Source: Bowmanella yangjiangensis
Lineage (GTDB): Bacteria; Pseudomonadota; Gammaproteobacteria; Enterobacterales; Alteromonadaceae
Direction: 5' to 3'
Assembly: GCF_017255015.1 (NCBI RefSeq)
Contig: NZ_JAFKCS010000009.1
Location: 62,931 to 126,930, forward strand
DNA length: 64,000 bases
Under the pieces are notes generated by a model, which was given only the letters and a program-made list of their open reading frames with translations, searched no databases and was not told the origin of the DNA. The first letter of the stretch is position 1. Every line of letters starts with the position of its first letter. The translations under genes and the position numbers were made by a program. Shown piece by piece: positions 9,377-18,994 of this stretch.

Positions 9377-10069
9377 ATGAAAAAGCTGGTAGCTCTGTTG
9401 TTGCTTAACTGTTTATCATTTCAAGTGTTCTCCTTGGGATGGTTTGGCAATACGTTGAATGGACGGCAATGTGAGGGGAACAGTCAAGGCTTTGGCCCTT
9501 ATGATTACTTTGAAGTTGTGGCGTCGGGTGAAAACAGTGAACTATGGAGTAAAGCCCGATTATGGGAAATAGACAGAATTCACTATGGTAAAGGAAATCG
9601 GCACGTAGCAGATAAATCGACGCTAACAGAAATCAATTACAAATTAGCCATGCAGGAATATGACTATACGCTCAGGGCCTACCCTAATCACGTCCCTGCA
9701 TTGCAAGCTGTGATGGATTTGGAGAGACGAAGAGAACGCGAGTCGGCTATTCGTAAGGTGACTATTGTTCCCTTCAAAACTCCCCCTGAATGCTACTTTC
9801 AGCGAGCTATTCAGTTCCAACCTGGCCAGGCGCATCTCTATTTGGTTTATGCCGTTTACCTGCATAGGCAAAAGCAATTTGAGTTAGCTGAGCATCATTA
9901 TCGTGAAGCCTACAAGCGCGATGAAAATCCGGAAACGGCTTATAACCTGGGTCTACTGCTGTTTAATAAAGGCGACTATGATGAAGCCCGTCGTTACTAT
10001 GAGCTAGCCAGGGAAAAGCAATTTCCACTCGACGGTTTAGACAGATTGTTAAAAGCGAAGGGGTACTAG
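9377..10069 (+). CDS. Secreted TPR-repeat protein
   Basis: A 230-residue protein with an N-terminal signal peptide (MKKLVALLLLNCLSFQVFS) and TPR-like helices. The clearest are AHLYLVYAVYLHRQKQFELAEHHYREA and ETAYNLGLLLFNKGDYDEARRYYELA in the C-terminal half (split here: residues about 150-215). It should be periplasmic and may scaffold EPS assembly or export proteins, as TPR proteins do in alginate and cellulose systems. It sits four bases after the GNAT gene and six before the beta-helix gene. No enzymatic motif was seen. Confidence 0.75.
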   Translation: MKKLVALLLLNCLSFQVFSLGWFGNTLNGRQCEGNSQGFGPYDYFEVVASGENSELWSKARLWEIDRIHYGKGNRHVADKSTLTEINYKLAMQEYDYTLRAYPNHVPALQAVMDLERRRERESAIRKVTIVPFKTPPECYFQRAIQFQPGQAHLYLVYAVYLHRQKQFELAEHHYREAYKRDENPETAYNLGLLLFNKGDYDEARRYYELAREKQFPLDGLDRLLKAKGY

Positions 10070-10075
10070 TTTCAT

Positions 10076-11059
10076 ATGAGTGGCGTAGGACGATTACTTG
10101 CTAAAGTGCGATGTTCTTTTTTGACGCTCTGCCTATTCACAGCAGGCGTACTTGCTGAGCCACAAATATTGTTGCAAGGAAAGCCGGTTGCTTCATTGGT
10201 CGATGCTTTTGCAGAGGCTAAACCCGGTGACGTGATTGAGCTTGGGGCAGGTATTTATAACCAGGCAGCTGTACTGAAAACTGATTTTGTCACTATTCGT
10301 GGTGTACCTGGCCAAACGCATCTGCGAACGGCCGCTATTGAGGGAAAAGGCCCGTTAGTGATTCGGGCTTCCGATATCGTCATTGAACATATTGAATGCT
10401 CCGGGATCAGCGTGCCACATAAGAATGGAGCATGTGTGCGGTTTGAGGGGAAGAATCTGGAACTCAATCATGTGTATTTTCATGATTCAGAGCAGGGACT
10501 CTTAACCGGACATGAACCTGGGCTGGTGGTTATTCGTAATAGTCGCTTTGAACGCTTGGGCAAAAATGGTCAAGCTCATGGCATCTATGTAGGTGGTGGA
10601 GAACTTTATATTGTTGATTCGTTTTTTCTGGCATCAAAAAGTGAAGGGATGGAAATCAAGTCTCGGGCACAGAAGACGGTGGTAGAGAGAACGACTGTTG
10701 CGTCGTTGGATGGGGTAGATAGCAGGTTACTGGATATTCCAAACGGTGGGGTGTTGGTTATCAGAGACAGTGTTTTACAACAAGGTGAGCAAACGTCTAA
10801 CGGTGATATGATTGGTTATGGTCTGGAAGGCTATAAGCACGAAGTGAATAGCATCGAGGCCAGTGGCAATATCTTTTTGATGGAGCGAAATGGTATTAAT
10901 ACCTTACTGCACATTAAAAATGACCAGGTTGTGCCCTACGTTGTTGGGAATTTAATTGTGGGCCGTCCTGCAGCGGCGTTGCGTGAAGGGAATATGGTGT
11001 TTTCGAGTCGCGAAGAAGCCGGACTGCCAGCTGCGCCGGCCTTACCTACACTTCAGTAG
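10076..11059 (+). CDS. Secreted right-handed beta-helix protein (pectate-lyase-like fold)
   Basis: A 327-residue protein with a signal peptide ending near ...AGVLA. It has regularly spaced short hydrophobic rungs (VTIRGV, LVIRASDIVIEHIECS, LELNHVYFHDS, LVVIRNSRFERL, LYIVDSFFLAS, TVVERTTVAS, VLVIRDSVL), which is the pattern of parallel beta-helix proteins. Such proteins include polysaccharide lyases and epimerases that act on polymers in the periplasm or outside. I infer editing, degradation or guidance of the exopolysaccharide, as AlgG and AlgX/AlgL-type partners do for alginate. No catalytic residues could be assigned with certainty. Confidence 0.75.
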   Translation: MSGVGRLLAKVRCSFLTLCLFTAGVLAEPQILLQGKPVASLVDAFAEAKPGDVIELGAGIYNQAAVLKTDFVTIRGVPGQTHLRTAAIEGKGPLVIRASDIVIEHIECSGISVPHKNGACVRFEGKNLELNHVYFHDSEQGLLTGHEPGLVVIRNSRFERLGKNGQAHGIYVGGGELYIVDSFFLASKSEGMEIKSRAQKTVVERTTVASLDGVDSRLLDIPNGGVLVIRDSVLQQGEQTSNGDMIGYGLEGYKHEVNSIEASGNIFLMERNGINTLLHIKNDQVVPYVVGNLIVGRPAAALREGNMVFSSREEAGLPAAPALPTLQ

Positions 11060-11101
11060 CTGACAAAATAATCACAACAGAAAACTCAATAAAGGAACGC
11101 C

Positions 11102-11950
11102 ATGTCAAATGCACCCGCCAGTGATCCCCCGGTTGAACTGAGTATTATTGTTCTGACCTTTAATTCTGCCAAGTGTGTGGAGAAATGTTTGCAGTATGCT
11201 TTTGGAGCGATGGAAAAGGTCGGTATTGATGGTGAAGTGGTGATCTTTGAAAACGGTTCTATTGATGGGACGGTAACTCTGCTTAACGCTGCCCAATCAC
11301 AATACGGAGATAAGCTTAAGGTACTGTATTCCGAGATTAATTTAGGCACTACACGTTCCAGAAATGCAGCAATTAAGGCGTCCGAAGGGCGTTTTCTGCT
11401 GGTATTAGACTCCGATGCTTTTTTAACTCCGGAATGCCTGCGAAGAATGCATGACTTTCTGGATAGCCATACTGATTACGGAATGGTGGGGCCGAGACTG
11501 AATTACCGTTCCGGTAATTTTCAGTTGTCTTACGATGAGTTTCCTACCTTACAGCGCAAGCTTAGTCGTTATTTCTTCCTGCGTGGCATGGAACAAAATA
11601 CCGAACAGCCTCAGCAGACTATTGAAGTGGATTACTTGATTTCCGCCTGTTGGTTATTACGCAAAGAGGTATTTGACATTGTTGGGCCACTTGATGAGGA
11701 AATTTTCTATGCTCCAGAGGATGTGGACTATTGTCTGCGGGTATGGAAAGCAGGATTCAAAATTGCTTATCTGCCTGACGTGGCTATGGTGCATGATGCT
11801 CAAGAACTGTCACGAGGCATAAAGTTTAACCGTTTTGTACTTAAACATGGTATGGGACTGTTGTATTACTTTAAAAAGCACGGCTATTTCTGGTCATTAA
11901 GTAAAACCAAGCAACAGATCGCCGAGCGAGTTCAATCGAGAGCGTCTTAG
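11102..11950 (+). CDS. GT2 family glycosyltransferase
   Basis: A 282-residue GT-A (GT2) glycosyltransferase. It begins with SIIVLTFNSAKCVEKCL, followed by ENGSIDGT, a LGTTRSRNAAI block and DSD (103-105) as the nucleotide/metal-binding acidic motif. The later EDVDYCLRVWKAGF is the conserved ED-x-D-x-C-x-R block of rhamnosyl-type GT2 enzymes. It is soluble, without membrane segments, and probably acts on the cytoplasmic face on a lipid-linked intermediate. An AAAGGAACGCC ribosome site precedes the ATG. Confidence 0.88.
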   Translation: MSNAPASDPPVELSIIVLTFNSAKCVEKCLQYAFGAMEKVGIDGEVVIFENGSIDGTVTLLNAAQSQYGDKLKVLYSEINLGTTRSRNAAIKASEGRFLLVLDSDAFLTPECLRRMHDFLDSHTDYGMVGPRLNYRSGNFQLSYDEFPTLQRKLSRYFFLRGMEQNTEQPQQTIEVDYLISACWLLRKEVFDIVGPLDEEIFYAPEDVDYCLRVWKAGFKIAYLPDVAMVHDAQELSRGIKFNRFVLKHGMGLLYYFKKHGYFWSLSKTKQQIAERVQSRAS

Positions 11951-11995
11951 CACTAAACGCTCTGCTCGAGTGCTTATCCATTCACCCAATTAAAG

Positions 11996-12790
11996 ATGAG
12001 AATAATGACGATATCCGGTCATTTTGTACCCACTACAGATGGAAATCTTTTTGCTACGCAGTTTGGTCCGATGTCCAAACATGCGGTGTTAATCTTGCCG
12101 GCCTTGTTTGAAGAAATGAATTTGTCCCGGGCGGTTATCGCCAAGCAGGCGCAGGCTCTCGCTTCGCGAGGAATGGGCAGTGTGCTGATGGATTACTATG
12201 GCACTGGGGATAGTGAGGGGGAGCTATCAGAGGGCTGCGCGCTTAGATGGCGTAAAGATGTTGTTGCTGTAGGTCAGTGGATGATTGGGCAAGGTGTGCA
12301 AACGCTGACATTGTGGGGGGTGCGTTTTGGTGCCCTATTGCAATTAGATGGACAAACCGAATTGGTTAAGCAGCTACCCGTAACTCGTCAGTTAGTTTGG
12401 AAGCCTATTACCTCGGGTAAAACATTGGTCAATCAACTGATGCGCTTGAAAGTAACCAATCAGGCCTTGGCTGGAAATGCCGAGAAGGTAGATTGGCGGG
12501 GGAAAATTCGCCAGGGAGAATCGGTAGAGATCGCTGGATACCTCCTGTCTGAAACCTTAGTGGCGAGCTTGGAAGCTATGCATATACCCATGGACGAGCC
12601 ACTGTCCTCACTTTGTTGGCATGAATTGGGCAGCACCACTTTATTACCTGCTGTGGACAAATATCGTCTGGCGTGGCCAACCCATCAGTTTTTTGCGTTA
12701 CCCAGCAAACCATTCTGGCAGTCTCCTGAGATCTTTGACGAGCCGGACTTAAATGAAGCGGTATTGAAAGGGGTTGGAATTGATGCATAA
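11996..12790 (+). CDS. Exosortase-A-associated hydrolase 2 (alpha/beta fold, nucleophile replaced)
   Basis: A 264-residue alpha/beta-hydrolase-like protein that resembles the exosortase-A-system hydrolase 2 family. That family is always paired with a second hydrolase, as here. The YYGTGDSEG strand-loop and the elbow WGVRFGA (107-113) are present, but the residue expected to be the nucleophile is Arg110, so classical Ser/Cys hydrolysis looks impossible at that site. The role may be structural or binding, possibly as a heteromer with the next gene product. The coding ends overlap: the downstream ATG at 12783 lies inside this gene. Confidence 0.85.
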   Translation: MRIMTISGHFVPTTDGNLFATQFGPMSKHAVLILPALFEEMNLSRAVIAKQAQALASRGMGSVLMDYYGTGDSEGELSEGCALRWRKDVVAVGQWMIGQGVQTLTLWGVRFGALLQLDGQTELVKQLPVTRQLVWKPITSGKTLVNQLMRLKVTNQALAGNAEKVDWRGKIRQGESVEIAGYLLSETLVASLEAMHIPMDEPLSSLCWHELGSTTLLPAVDKYRLAWPTHQFFALPSKPFWQSPEIFDEPDLNEAVLKGVGIDA

Positions 12791-13622
12791 CGAAAAGGCG
12801 ATAAGTTTTGAGGTGGGGCAGCATCGCTGTTTAGGCATTGTGCACAAAGGCAAAGGTGAATCGCCTGCGAGAACGGGTGTGCTGCTGATTGTTGGGGGGC
12901 CGCAATACAGGGTCGGTAGTCACAGGCAATTTGTTCAACTATCCAGGGCGCTTGCTGATGCTGGTATTCCATCCATGCGTTTCGATTATCGCGGTATGGG
13001 CGACAGTCAGGGGAGAAAGGAATCCTTTGATGCAATAGATGACGATATTGCACAGGCAATGCAGGCCTTCCATGCTAATGCAGATATCGATAACGTGGTA
13101 ATTTGGGGACTTTGTGATGCTGCGTCGGCGGCAATGATTTATGCCTCTAAAGATGACAGGGTTAAAGGCTTGATTCTACTTAATCCCTGGCTCGAGAACA
13201 GTGGCGCTAAGGGACAAACCATGCTGCGCCACTATTATTTGAAAAGACTTTTTAGCAAGGCATTTTGGAAAAAATTGTTAAGTGGTGGAGTTAACCTTAG
13301 CGGTAGTTTGCGGGATGCCGGTGGGCACCTTAAGGATAGTGTCAGCAAGCAGGCTGCTGAACAGGGCAGTTATCAACAACGTATGCAAAATGGCTTCAAT
13401 GCTTTCGGTGGTACCACCTTACTTGTGCTAAGTGGCGTGGACTTGACGGCCAGAGAGTTTGAGCAACAGGCGCTTGGAACAAAAGGATGGACTGGACTTA
13501 AAAAGGAGAAAGTCCAAATTCATCGTATCAGCGAAGCCGACCATACTTTTTCCTGCCAGGCTTGGAAGCGTGAGGTAGAAAAACTCACCATTAATATGGT
13601 CATGGAAATGTCCCAAGATTAA
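12783..13622 (+). CDS. Exosortase-A-associated hydrolase 1 (alpha/beta fold, Cys nucleophile)
   Basis: A 279-residue alpha/beta hydrolase of the exosortase-A hydrolase 1 type. FDYRGMGDSQG precedes the nucleophile elbow WGLCDAAS, where Cys111 sits in the place of the usual serine, as in dienelactone hydrolase-like enzymes. A candidate catalytic His is in EADHTF near the C-terminus. The start is placed at ATG 12783, with AAAGGGG nine bases upstream; a longer frame from TTG 12774 would start right on that ribosome site and is unlikely. The natural substrate is unknown; context suggests a thioester or ester formed by the nearby ligase/ACP pair. Confidence 0.85.
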   Translation: MHNEKAISFEVGQHRCLGIVHKGKGESPARTGVLLIVGGPQYRVGSHRQFVQLSRALADAGIPSMRFDYRGMGDSQGRKESFDAIDDDIAQAMQAFHANADIDNVVIWGLCDAASAAMIYASKDDRVKGLILLNPWLENSGAKGQTMLRHYYLKRLFSKAFWKKLLSGGVNLSGSLRDAGGHLKDSVSKQAAEQGSYQQRMQNGFNAFGGTTLLVLSGVDLTAREFEQQALGTKGWTGLKKEKVQIHRISEADHTFSCQAWKREVEKLTINMVMEMSQD

Positions 13623-13631
13623 CATTGGGTT

Positions 13632-14648
13632 TTACCTCTCCCCCAGCATCAGACCCTTTAGTCTTGGGGAGAACTTTGTCATAACTTTGTGCATTAGTAT
13701 TGCGATAATCAGGGAAAGAGGACTTGCAGTTAGCCAATATAATAGATAGCTGTTTTCGCCATGCTCAGGCTTGCCAAAAAGATACCAAAGAATCAGAATT
13801 ACCGGGGCGTGAGACATAAAAAGGATGAAGCTGTACTTAGAATATCGTACTAGGTGGCTACCAAGCGCACTGCCAGCCAACTTCCCAAGAATGGGCCAGA
13901 TGAGAAAAGGGGCAAGCATTCGAAGACCCTCTCGATTCTCAACTTTAAACAACACCAGATAGATGCAAAACCCGATAAACAGAGTGAAAAGCATCCAGGC
14001 AAATCTGTCCAATTTGCGCGGGTCAACCCCATACCAGGCTACCATAGCACCAGTTGCAAAACTGATGAGCATAGAATTACGGATTACCAGCATTCCATCC
14101 AGATTCCAGTAATATACAGCGGCGAGACAAGCGACAGTCAGAATAAAATTTACCCTCAGTAATAGCAGCAAGAGAGGGGACAGCAGACAGACCGCATATA
14201 GATCCCGTAAGAAGTTCAAGGGGTAATTGACAGGTTGCGTGTAAAGTCCAAGTAGCCCGTCCAACCATGCGTCAAGGCTGAATGGATATAACTGCGCGGA
14301 AAAAGGATGGTCTGATAAATGGTACATCTGCGCTATAAAAATGGCAGCAGCCAGAGGTATGTTCCATAGCAACAGCGGTAGGAGAATGGTTTTGCTCTTT
14401 TTCTTGAGCAACAGCCTAGGCTGCTGTGCCAGTGCAAACTTGAAAACTAAGTAACCAGACACCGCGGTGAGTACAGGAACGGAAGCCCGAAAAACGCCGT
14501 ATGAAAAAAATGCCCGAACATAGCTGAAAAAATCCTGACCAACCTCGGCTAGGGGCTGATGGGGAGGTAGATGCAGAATCACAATGCCAAATATCATCAC
14601 TATTCGGGCGATAGATATGCGTTGGCTGATATCCTTGTCAATCTGCAT
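13632..14648 (-). CDS. Membrane acyltransferase of the acyltransferase-3 family
   Basis: A 338-residue polytopic membrane protein with about ten hydrophobic segments. The N-terminal ISIARIVMIFGIVILHL has R and H in the positions typical of acyltransferase-3 (OafA/NodX-like) enzymes. These acetylate or otherwise acylate sugars of surface polysaccharides at the membrane. It is transcribed leftward with the decarboxylase and ligase genes (12 bases after 14661) and converges on the hydrolase pair with only nine bases between stops. The substrate is not identifiable. Confidence 0.85.
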   Translation of the reverse strand: MQIDKDISQRISIARIVMIFGIVILHLPPHQPLAEVGQDFFSYVRAFFSYGVFRASVPVLTAVSGYLVFKFALAQQPRLLLKKKSKTILLPLLLWNIPLAAAIFIAQMYHLSDHPFSAQLYPFSLDAWLDGLLGLYTQPVNYPLNFLRDLYAVCLLSPLLLLLLRVNFILTVACLAAVYYWNLDGMLVIRNSMLISFATGAMVAWYGVDPRKLDRFAWMLFTLFIGFCIYLVLFKVENREGLRMLAPFLIWPILGKLAGSALGSHLVRYSKYSFILFMSHAPVILILWYLFGKPEHGENSYLLYWLTASPLSLIIAILMHKVMTKFSPRLKGLMLGER

Positions 14649-14660
14649 TGATGATTTTAT

Positions 14661-15896
14661 TTATAACAGTATTTCGGTGACATGAGGGTGTCCGAGAAAA
14701 TCCTGGGGGCTGGCTGTGGGGCCATAGGCACCAGACTGGAATATTACCAGCCAATCTCCGATAACGGCTTGAGGCAGCGTCATTTTATCTGCCAGTGTAT
14801 CCAATGGCGTGCAAAGTGGTCCGACAGCCATAACTTTAGCCTCAGTTGGCACGTCTCCCATCTTATTGCCTATGGCAACAGGGTAGTTTTTTCGGATTAC
14901 TTGGCCAAAGTTGCCTGAGTTTGACAAGTGGTGATGCAAACCGCCATTGGTCATCAGGAAGGTTTGGCCTCTGGATACTTTTATATCGGTAATTTTGGCG
15001 GCATAGATGCCAGCTTCCGCCACTAAGAATCGTCCCAACTCTATTACCAATTCTATATCAGCAATGAGAGGATATTGTTCGAGCAAGCGCTGCAGATTTT
15101 CTCCAATCGGTGTGAGATCTAAGCGTTCTTCGCCGGCGAAGTAGGGGATACCAAAGCCGCCACCCAGATTGATAGTTCTAACGGCAACTGGTGTTGCTTC
15201 AATAAGCTTATGGGCCAGGGCAAAAGTGTTATCATGGGCTTCGATAATGGCGTCCTGCTTTAGGTTCTGCGAACCCCAGAAGATATGGAAGCCACGAAAA
15301 TCAAATTGCGAATAATCCAGTTCTGGCAATAATTCAAACAGACGCTCTTCATCGATACCAAACTGTTTAGGCCCGCCGCCCATTTTCATACCCGAGGCTT
15401 TAAGCTCAAAGGCAGGATTCACGCGAAAAGCGACAATAGGTTTTATACCTAACCGCTGCCCTTCATCTATAGCACGTTGCAGTTCAGTTTCTGATTCTAC
15501 ATGCAGGGTCACGCCCGCTACTATTGCAGCGCGAATTTCCCCAGCCTGTTTGGCCGGGCCAGCAAAACTAATGTCTTCGCTTGGCATACCGCTTTGCAAT
15601 GCAAGTAGCATTTCTTTATGGGATGCAACATCAAATCCCGCCACTAATAGCCGCATACTGTTTACCAAAGCGGGGTAAGGATTGGCTTTGATGGCAAAGT
15701 GTAACTTGATAGAAGACGGAATATGCTGATGAAAAATCGCGACCTGGCGCTTTATCACCTCGAAATCGTAGGCATAAAACACCTCTTTATCCAGTATCGC
15801 CGCTATTTCATCCAGGCACTTGCCACCAATCAGTAATTGCTTGTTTTTAACGTCAAACTGATTCATGGGTGCATGCACCGGCACTGCTTTATTCAT
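14661..15896 (-). CDS. PLP-dependent decarboxylase, exosortase-A-associated (LysA-like)
   Basis: A 411-residue fold-type III PLP enzyme related to diaminopimelate/ornithine decarboxylases. The PLP lysine is K70 in HFAIKANPYP, and the phosphate-binding GGGFGIPY is present in the middle. GPLCTPLD near the C-terminus supplies the active-site Cys of the family. It resembles the exosortase-A-associated decarboxylase family that sits next to an acyl-CoA ligase. The first ATG overlaps the ligase stop (ATGA), so translation is coupled. It presumably decarboxylates an amino acid, possibly loaded or amidated by the ligase/ACP; the substrate is unknown. Confidence 0.9.
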   Translation of the reverse strand: MNKAVPVHAPMNQFDVKNKQLLIGGKCLDEIAAILDKEVFYAYDFEVIKRQVAIFHQHIPSSIKLHFAIKANPYPALVNSMRLLVAGFDVASHKEMLLALQSGMPSEDISFAGPAKQAGEIRAAIVAGVTLHVESETELQRAIDEGQRLGIKPIVAFRVNPAFELKASGMKMGGGPKQFGIDEERLFELLPELDYSQFDFRGFHIFWGSQNLKQDAIIEAHDNTFALAHKLIEATPVAVRTINLGGGFGIPYFAGEERLDLTPIGENLQRLLEQYPLIADIELVIELGRFLVAEAGIYAAKITDIKVSRGQTFLMTNGGLHHHLSNSGNFGQVIRKNYPVAIGNKMGDVPTEAKVMAVGPLCTPLDTLADKMTLPQAVIGDWLVIFQSGAYGPTASPQDFLGHPHVTEILL

Positions 15897-17470
15897 TGTG
15901 CATACCTCGATTTCAATTCCTGACTAATTGCACTTCTGTCTACCTTGCCATTCGGGTTGCGTGGCAGAGCATCAACCAGCTCAATATACTTAGGGTGCAT
16001 AAAGTTAGGGGTGTCCTTTTTAATCAGTTTAAGAACCTCCTCCTGAGTTAATGCGCAGCCTTTTTTCAGCACAATTTTTACTGCAATGGCTTGCCCCAGT
16101 TCTGCATCAGCGACCCCACAGGCGACAACTTCGTCAATCAGGTCGGATGCTGCATAACAGGCGTCTTCAACCTCCATTGGGCTGACCCGGTAGCCTGAGG
16201 TTTTGATCATTTCATCACGACGTCCTACAAAGTATAAATAACCGTCCTTGTCCTTCTTGACCGTGTCACCTGACCACACCGCCATCTCAGTCAGCATCAA
16301 GCCGTTGACTGCTTTGGGAACAGGTTTAAAACGCTCGGCGGTCTTGTCTGGCGCATTCCAGTAGCCAAGACTGACATGAGGACCTCGATGGACTAGTTCA
16401 CCAGGTTCATCCGGTGCGCACTCTGTACCGTCTTCCCGTACCACCATAATCTCCGCGTTGGGAATAGCCTTGCCCATAGAGCCAGGGCGTTCATCGACTA
16501 ATTCAGGCGGCAGGTAAGTACTGCGAAATGCTTCAGTTAAACCGTACATTAAATAGGGTTTGGCCCTGTGAAATATGCGTCTAAGTTCGGCTAAAACCGG
16601 AGCGGGCATCGCCCCGCCGGAATTAGTAAAGTAACGTAATGATGCTGTGGCCTGTTCTGTCCACTTGGCTTTAATCAACTGTTGCCATAAGGGCGGAACG
16701 GCAGCCAGTCCGGTGACGCCGTGTTTCTCAATGGTTTTTACCACATCTCCGGGTAACAGATAATCCATCAACACACAGGTGGCGCCGGTTAAAAAGGCCG
16801 TCGTTATCTGATTCAGGCCGTAGTCAAAGCTCATGGGGAGCAACGCCAGGATCACATCGTCCGGGTGATTACCCAGGTACTCAGACACGCTTTCAGCACC
16901 AGCTAGAATATTCCGGTGCGATAGCACCACGCCTTTAGGTTTACCTGTGCTGCCTGATGTATACAGGATAGCAGCCATATCATTGTCTGTTGCTGTCACC
17001 AAAGGGCGGGCAGTGGCTGAGTCCAGCAATGAAGACAGAAAGTGCATCTGCTGGGGGATAGCTAATTGCAAAGGTTTATCTACCAGAATTACATGTTTTA
17101 GTTGTTCACATTGCGGCAAAGTACCTTGTAGAGTTTTAGCTCGATCCGAACTTGTTATTAGCACACTGACGTCGCAATCCGTCAGGATATGTTGGACTTG
17201 TGGTGCTTTGAGTACGTGATTAATTGGAACAAAAACTCCACCTGCAGCGCTACTGGCAAACAAGCTCAGCACGGCTTCTGGGCATTTGGGTAGGTAAACG
17301 GCAACTCTGTCGTGCCGCTTTATGTTTAATTCAGTCAATGCAGATGCCAGCCGTTGCTGTTCATTGTGCAATTGCTGGTATGTAAAATGTTGTTGCTTAA
17401 ATATCAGCGCCGTTTTTTCAGGCGAGACATGTGCTGAATGCGTAATTAAATGATGAACAAAGCGGGCCAT
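15893..17470 (-). CDS. Acyl-CoA ligase (AMP-forming), exosortase-A-associated
   Basis: A 525-residue ANL-superfamily enzyme that would adenylate a carboxylic acid and pass it to a thiol. The P-loop-like A3 motif ILYTSGSTGKPKG lies around residue 170. Later come YGLTEAFRSTY, YWNAPDKTAERF, the SGDTV aspartate and GRRDEMIKTSGYRVSP, and the catalytic lysine is in NPNGKVDR at the end. Nearby genes encode an ACP (17613, divergent) and a PLP decarboxylase (overlapping), so the likely acceptor is the ACP rather than CoA. The substrate acid is unknown. Confidence 0.92.
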   Translation of the reverse strand: MARFVHHLITHSAHVSPEKTALIFKQQHFTYQQLHNEQQRLASALTELNIKRHDRVAVYLPKCPEAVLSLFASSAAGGVFVPINHVLKAPQVQHILTDCDVSVLITSSDRAKTLQGTLPQCEQLKHVILVDKPLQLAIPQQMHFLSSLLDSATARPLVTATDNDMAAILYTSGSTGKPKGVVLSHRNILAGAESVSEYLGNHPDDVILALLPMSFDYGLNQITTAFLTGATCVLMDYLLPGDVVKTIEKHGVTGLAAVPPLWQQLIKAKWTEQATASLRYFTNSGGAMPAPVLAELRRIFHRAKPYLMYGLTEAFRSTYLPPELVDERPGSMGKAIPNAEIMVVREDGTECAPDEPGELVHRGPHVSLGYWNAPDKTAERFKPVPKAVNGLMLTEMAVWSGDTVKKDKDGYLYFVGRRDEMIKTSGYRVSPMEVEDACYAASDLIDEVVACGVADAELGQAIAVKIVLKKGCALTQEEVLKLIKKDTPNFMHPKYIELVDALPRNPNGKVDRSAISQELKSRYAQ

Positions 17471-17612
17471 ACGACAGCATAATTCCTTTGTAACCAGGCG
17501 GTTCCTAAATCACTAAAATAATGAAACAATGCGTATATTGAACAAGCGTATCGCCAATGTCCACGGATAGGCGGACGGAAAAACTAATTATTTTCAATTT
17601 ACAGGAAATTTC

Positions 17613-17852
17613 ATGGTTGCCGAGCACGTTAGAACTATCATTGTTAGCACTTTGCAATTAGACGAAGAGACCCAATTTGAACAGGATACGCCGTTACTTG
17701 GTGCTATTGCTGAATTTGATTCTATGGCCATTGTTACGTTGTTGACCACCTTAGAAGAAAACTTTGGGTTTGAAGTGGATGATGATGAAATCAGTGCGGA
17801 TGTATTTGAGACTTTTGGTAGCCTGGTTTCATTTGTTGAAAACAAAATTTAG
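17613..17852 (+). CDS. Acyl carrier protein of the exosortase-A locus
   Basis: A 79-residue acidic protein with the carrier-protein helix II motif EFDSMAIV. Ser37 of DSM is the expected 4'-phosphopantetheine attachment site. It starts with ATG after a GGAAA ribosome site, is divergent from the acyl-CoA ligase, and lies 15 bases before wecB. Together with the ligase, decarboxylase and paired hydrolases it forms a small carrier-protein chemistry module. Confidence 0.88.
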   Translation: MVAEHVRTIIVSTLQLDEETQFEQDTPLLGAIAEFDSMAIVTLLTTLEENFGFEVDDDEISADVFETFGSLVSFVENKI

Positions 17853-17867
17853 TTTTGGTGTGTAGCT

Positions 17868-18989
17868 ATGTCATACAAGAATATTTTATTGGTCTTTGGC
17901 ACTAGACCTGAGGCCATAAAAATGGCGCCATTGGTTTTGGCCCTGCGCGAGCATCCAGAGTTGAATGTAAAGGTATGTGTAACGGCTCAACATCGTCAGA
18001 TGTTGGACCAAGTGTTGAGTCTGTTTGATCTGACCCCCGACTACGACCTGGATTTAATGCAACCAGGGCAGGATCTGTATGACATTACGAGTCGAGCATT
18101 GTTGGGCTTGAAAGGTGTAATGCAGGATGCCAAGCCTGACTTGGTTTTAGTCCATGGCGATACTACAACTACATTTTCAGCGTCGTTGGCGGCTTTTTAT
18201 CAGCGTATTCCGGTTGGGCATGTGGAAGCCGGATTGCGTACAGGCAATATATACAGTCCATGGCCGGAAGAGAGTAATCGCCGTTTGACGGGGGTATTGA
18301 GCGCTCTGCATTTTGCGCCGACTCAAGGTTCAAGAGCTAACCTGTTGGCTGAGAATGTTAACGATGAAACTGTTTTTGTTACTGGCAATACGGTTATCGA
18401 CGCGCTTTTGCAGGTTGTTGATAAGATAAATAGTGATAAGACGCTAACGGATAAGTTTGCCAGCAAGTTCGATTTTATCGACCCCAGCAAAAAGCTTATT
18501 TTGGTAACAGGGCATCGCCGGGAAAGTTTTGGTGGCGGATTTGAGCGAATCTGCCATGCGCTTCAACAGTTGTCCGAGCGAGACGATGTGCAAATCTGCT
18601 ACCCGGTGCATTTGAATCCTAACGTCCGGGAGCCGGTAGAGCGCATCCTTGGTAATGCTAAGCAAGTGCACTTGATTGAACCGCAAGACTATCTGCCGTT
18701 TGTGTATTTGATGAGCCAGTCCTATCTGATTTTGACGGATTCTGGTGGTATTCAAGAAGAAGCGCCGTCTTTAGGTAAGCCAGTATTAGTCATGCGAGAC
18801 ACCACTGAGCGTCCAGAAGCCGTTGAGGCCGGTACAGTTAAACTGGTAGGAACCGATGATGGATTAATTGTCAGTGAAGTAAGTCGACTATTGGATGACA
18901 GCGATGCCTATCAACAAATGAGTGTGGCCCATAACCCTTATGGTGATGGCAAAGCTTGTGAGCGAATTGCGAACATAATTTTAGGATAA
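17868..18989 (+). CDS. wecB: UDP-N-acetylglucosamine 2-epimerase (non-hydrolysing)
   Basis: Converts UDP-GlcNAc to UDP-ManNAc in the cytoplasm. The 373-residue length and all family blocks match WecB/Mna[49 protein letters not shown] and [11 protein letters not shown] with the catalytic acidic residues. It is followed after five bases by the ManNAc dehydrogenase gene, so the pair should supply UDP-ManNAcA for polysaccharide synthesis. Confidence 0.95.
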   Translation: MSYKNILLVFGTRPEAIKMAPLVLALREHPELNVKVCVTAQHRQMLDQVLSLFDLTPDYDLDLMQPGQDLYDITSRALLGLKGVMQDAKPDLVLVHGDTTTTFSASLAAFYQRIPVGHVEAGLRTGNIYSPWPEESNRRLTGVLSALHFAPTQGSRANLLAENVNDETVFVTGNTVIDALLQVVDKINSDKTLTDKFASKFDFIDPSKKLILVTGHRRESFGGGFERICHALQQLSERDDVQICYPVHLNPNVREPVERILGNAKQVHLIEPQDYLPFVYLMSQSYLILTDSGGIQEEAPSLGKPVLVMRDTTERPEAVEAGTVKLVGTDDGLIVSEVSRLLDDSDAYQQMSVAHNPYGDGKACERIANIILG

Positions 18990-18994
18990 GAAAA

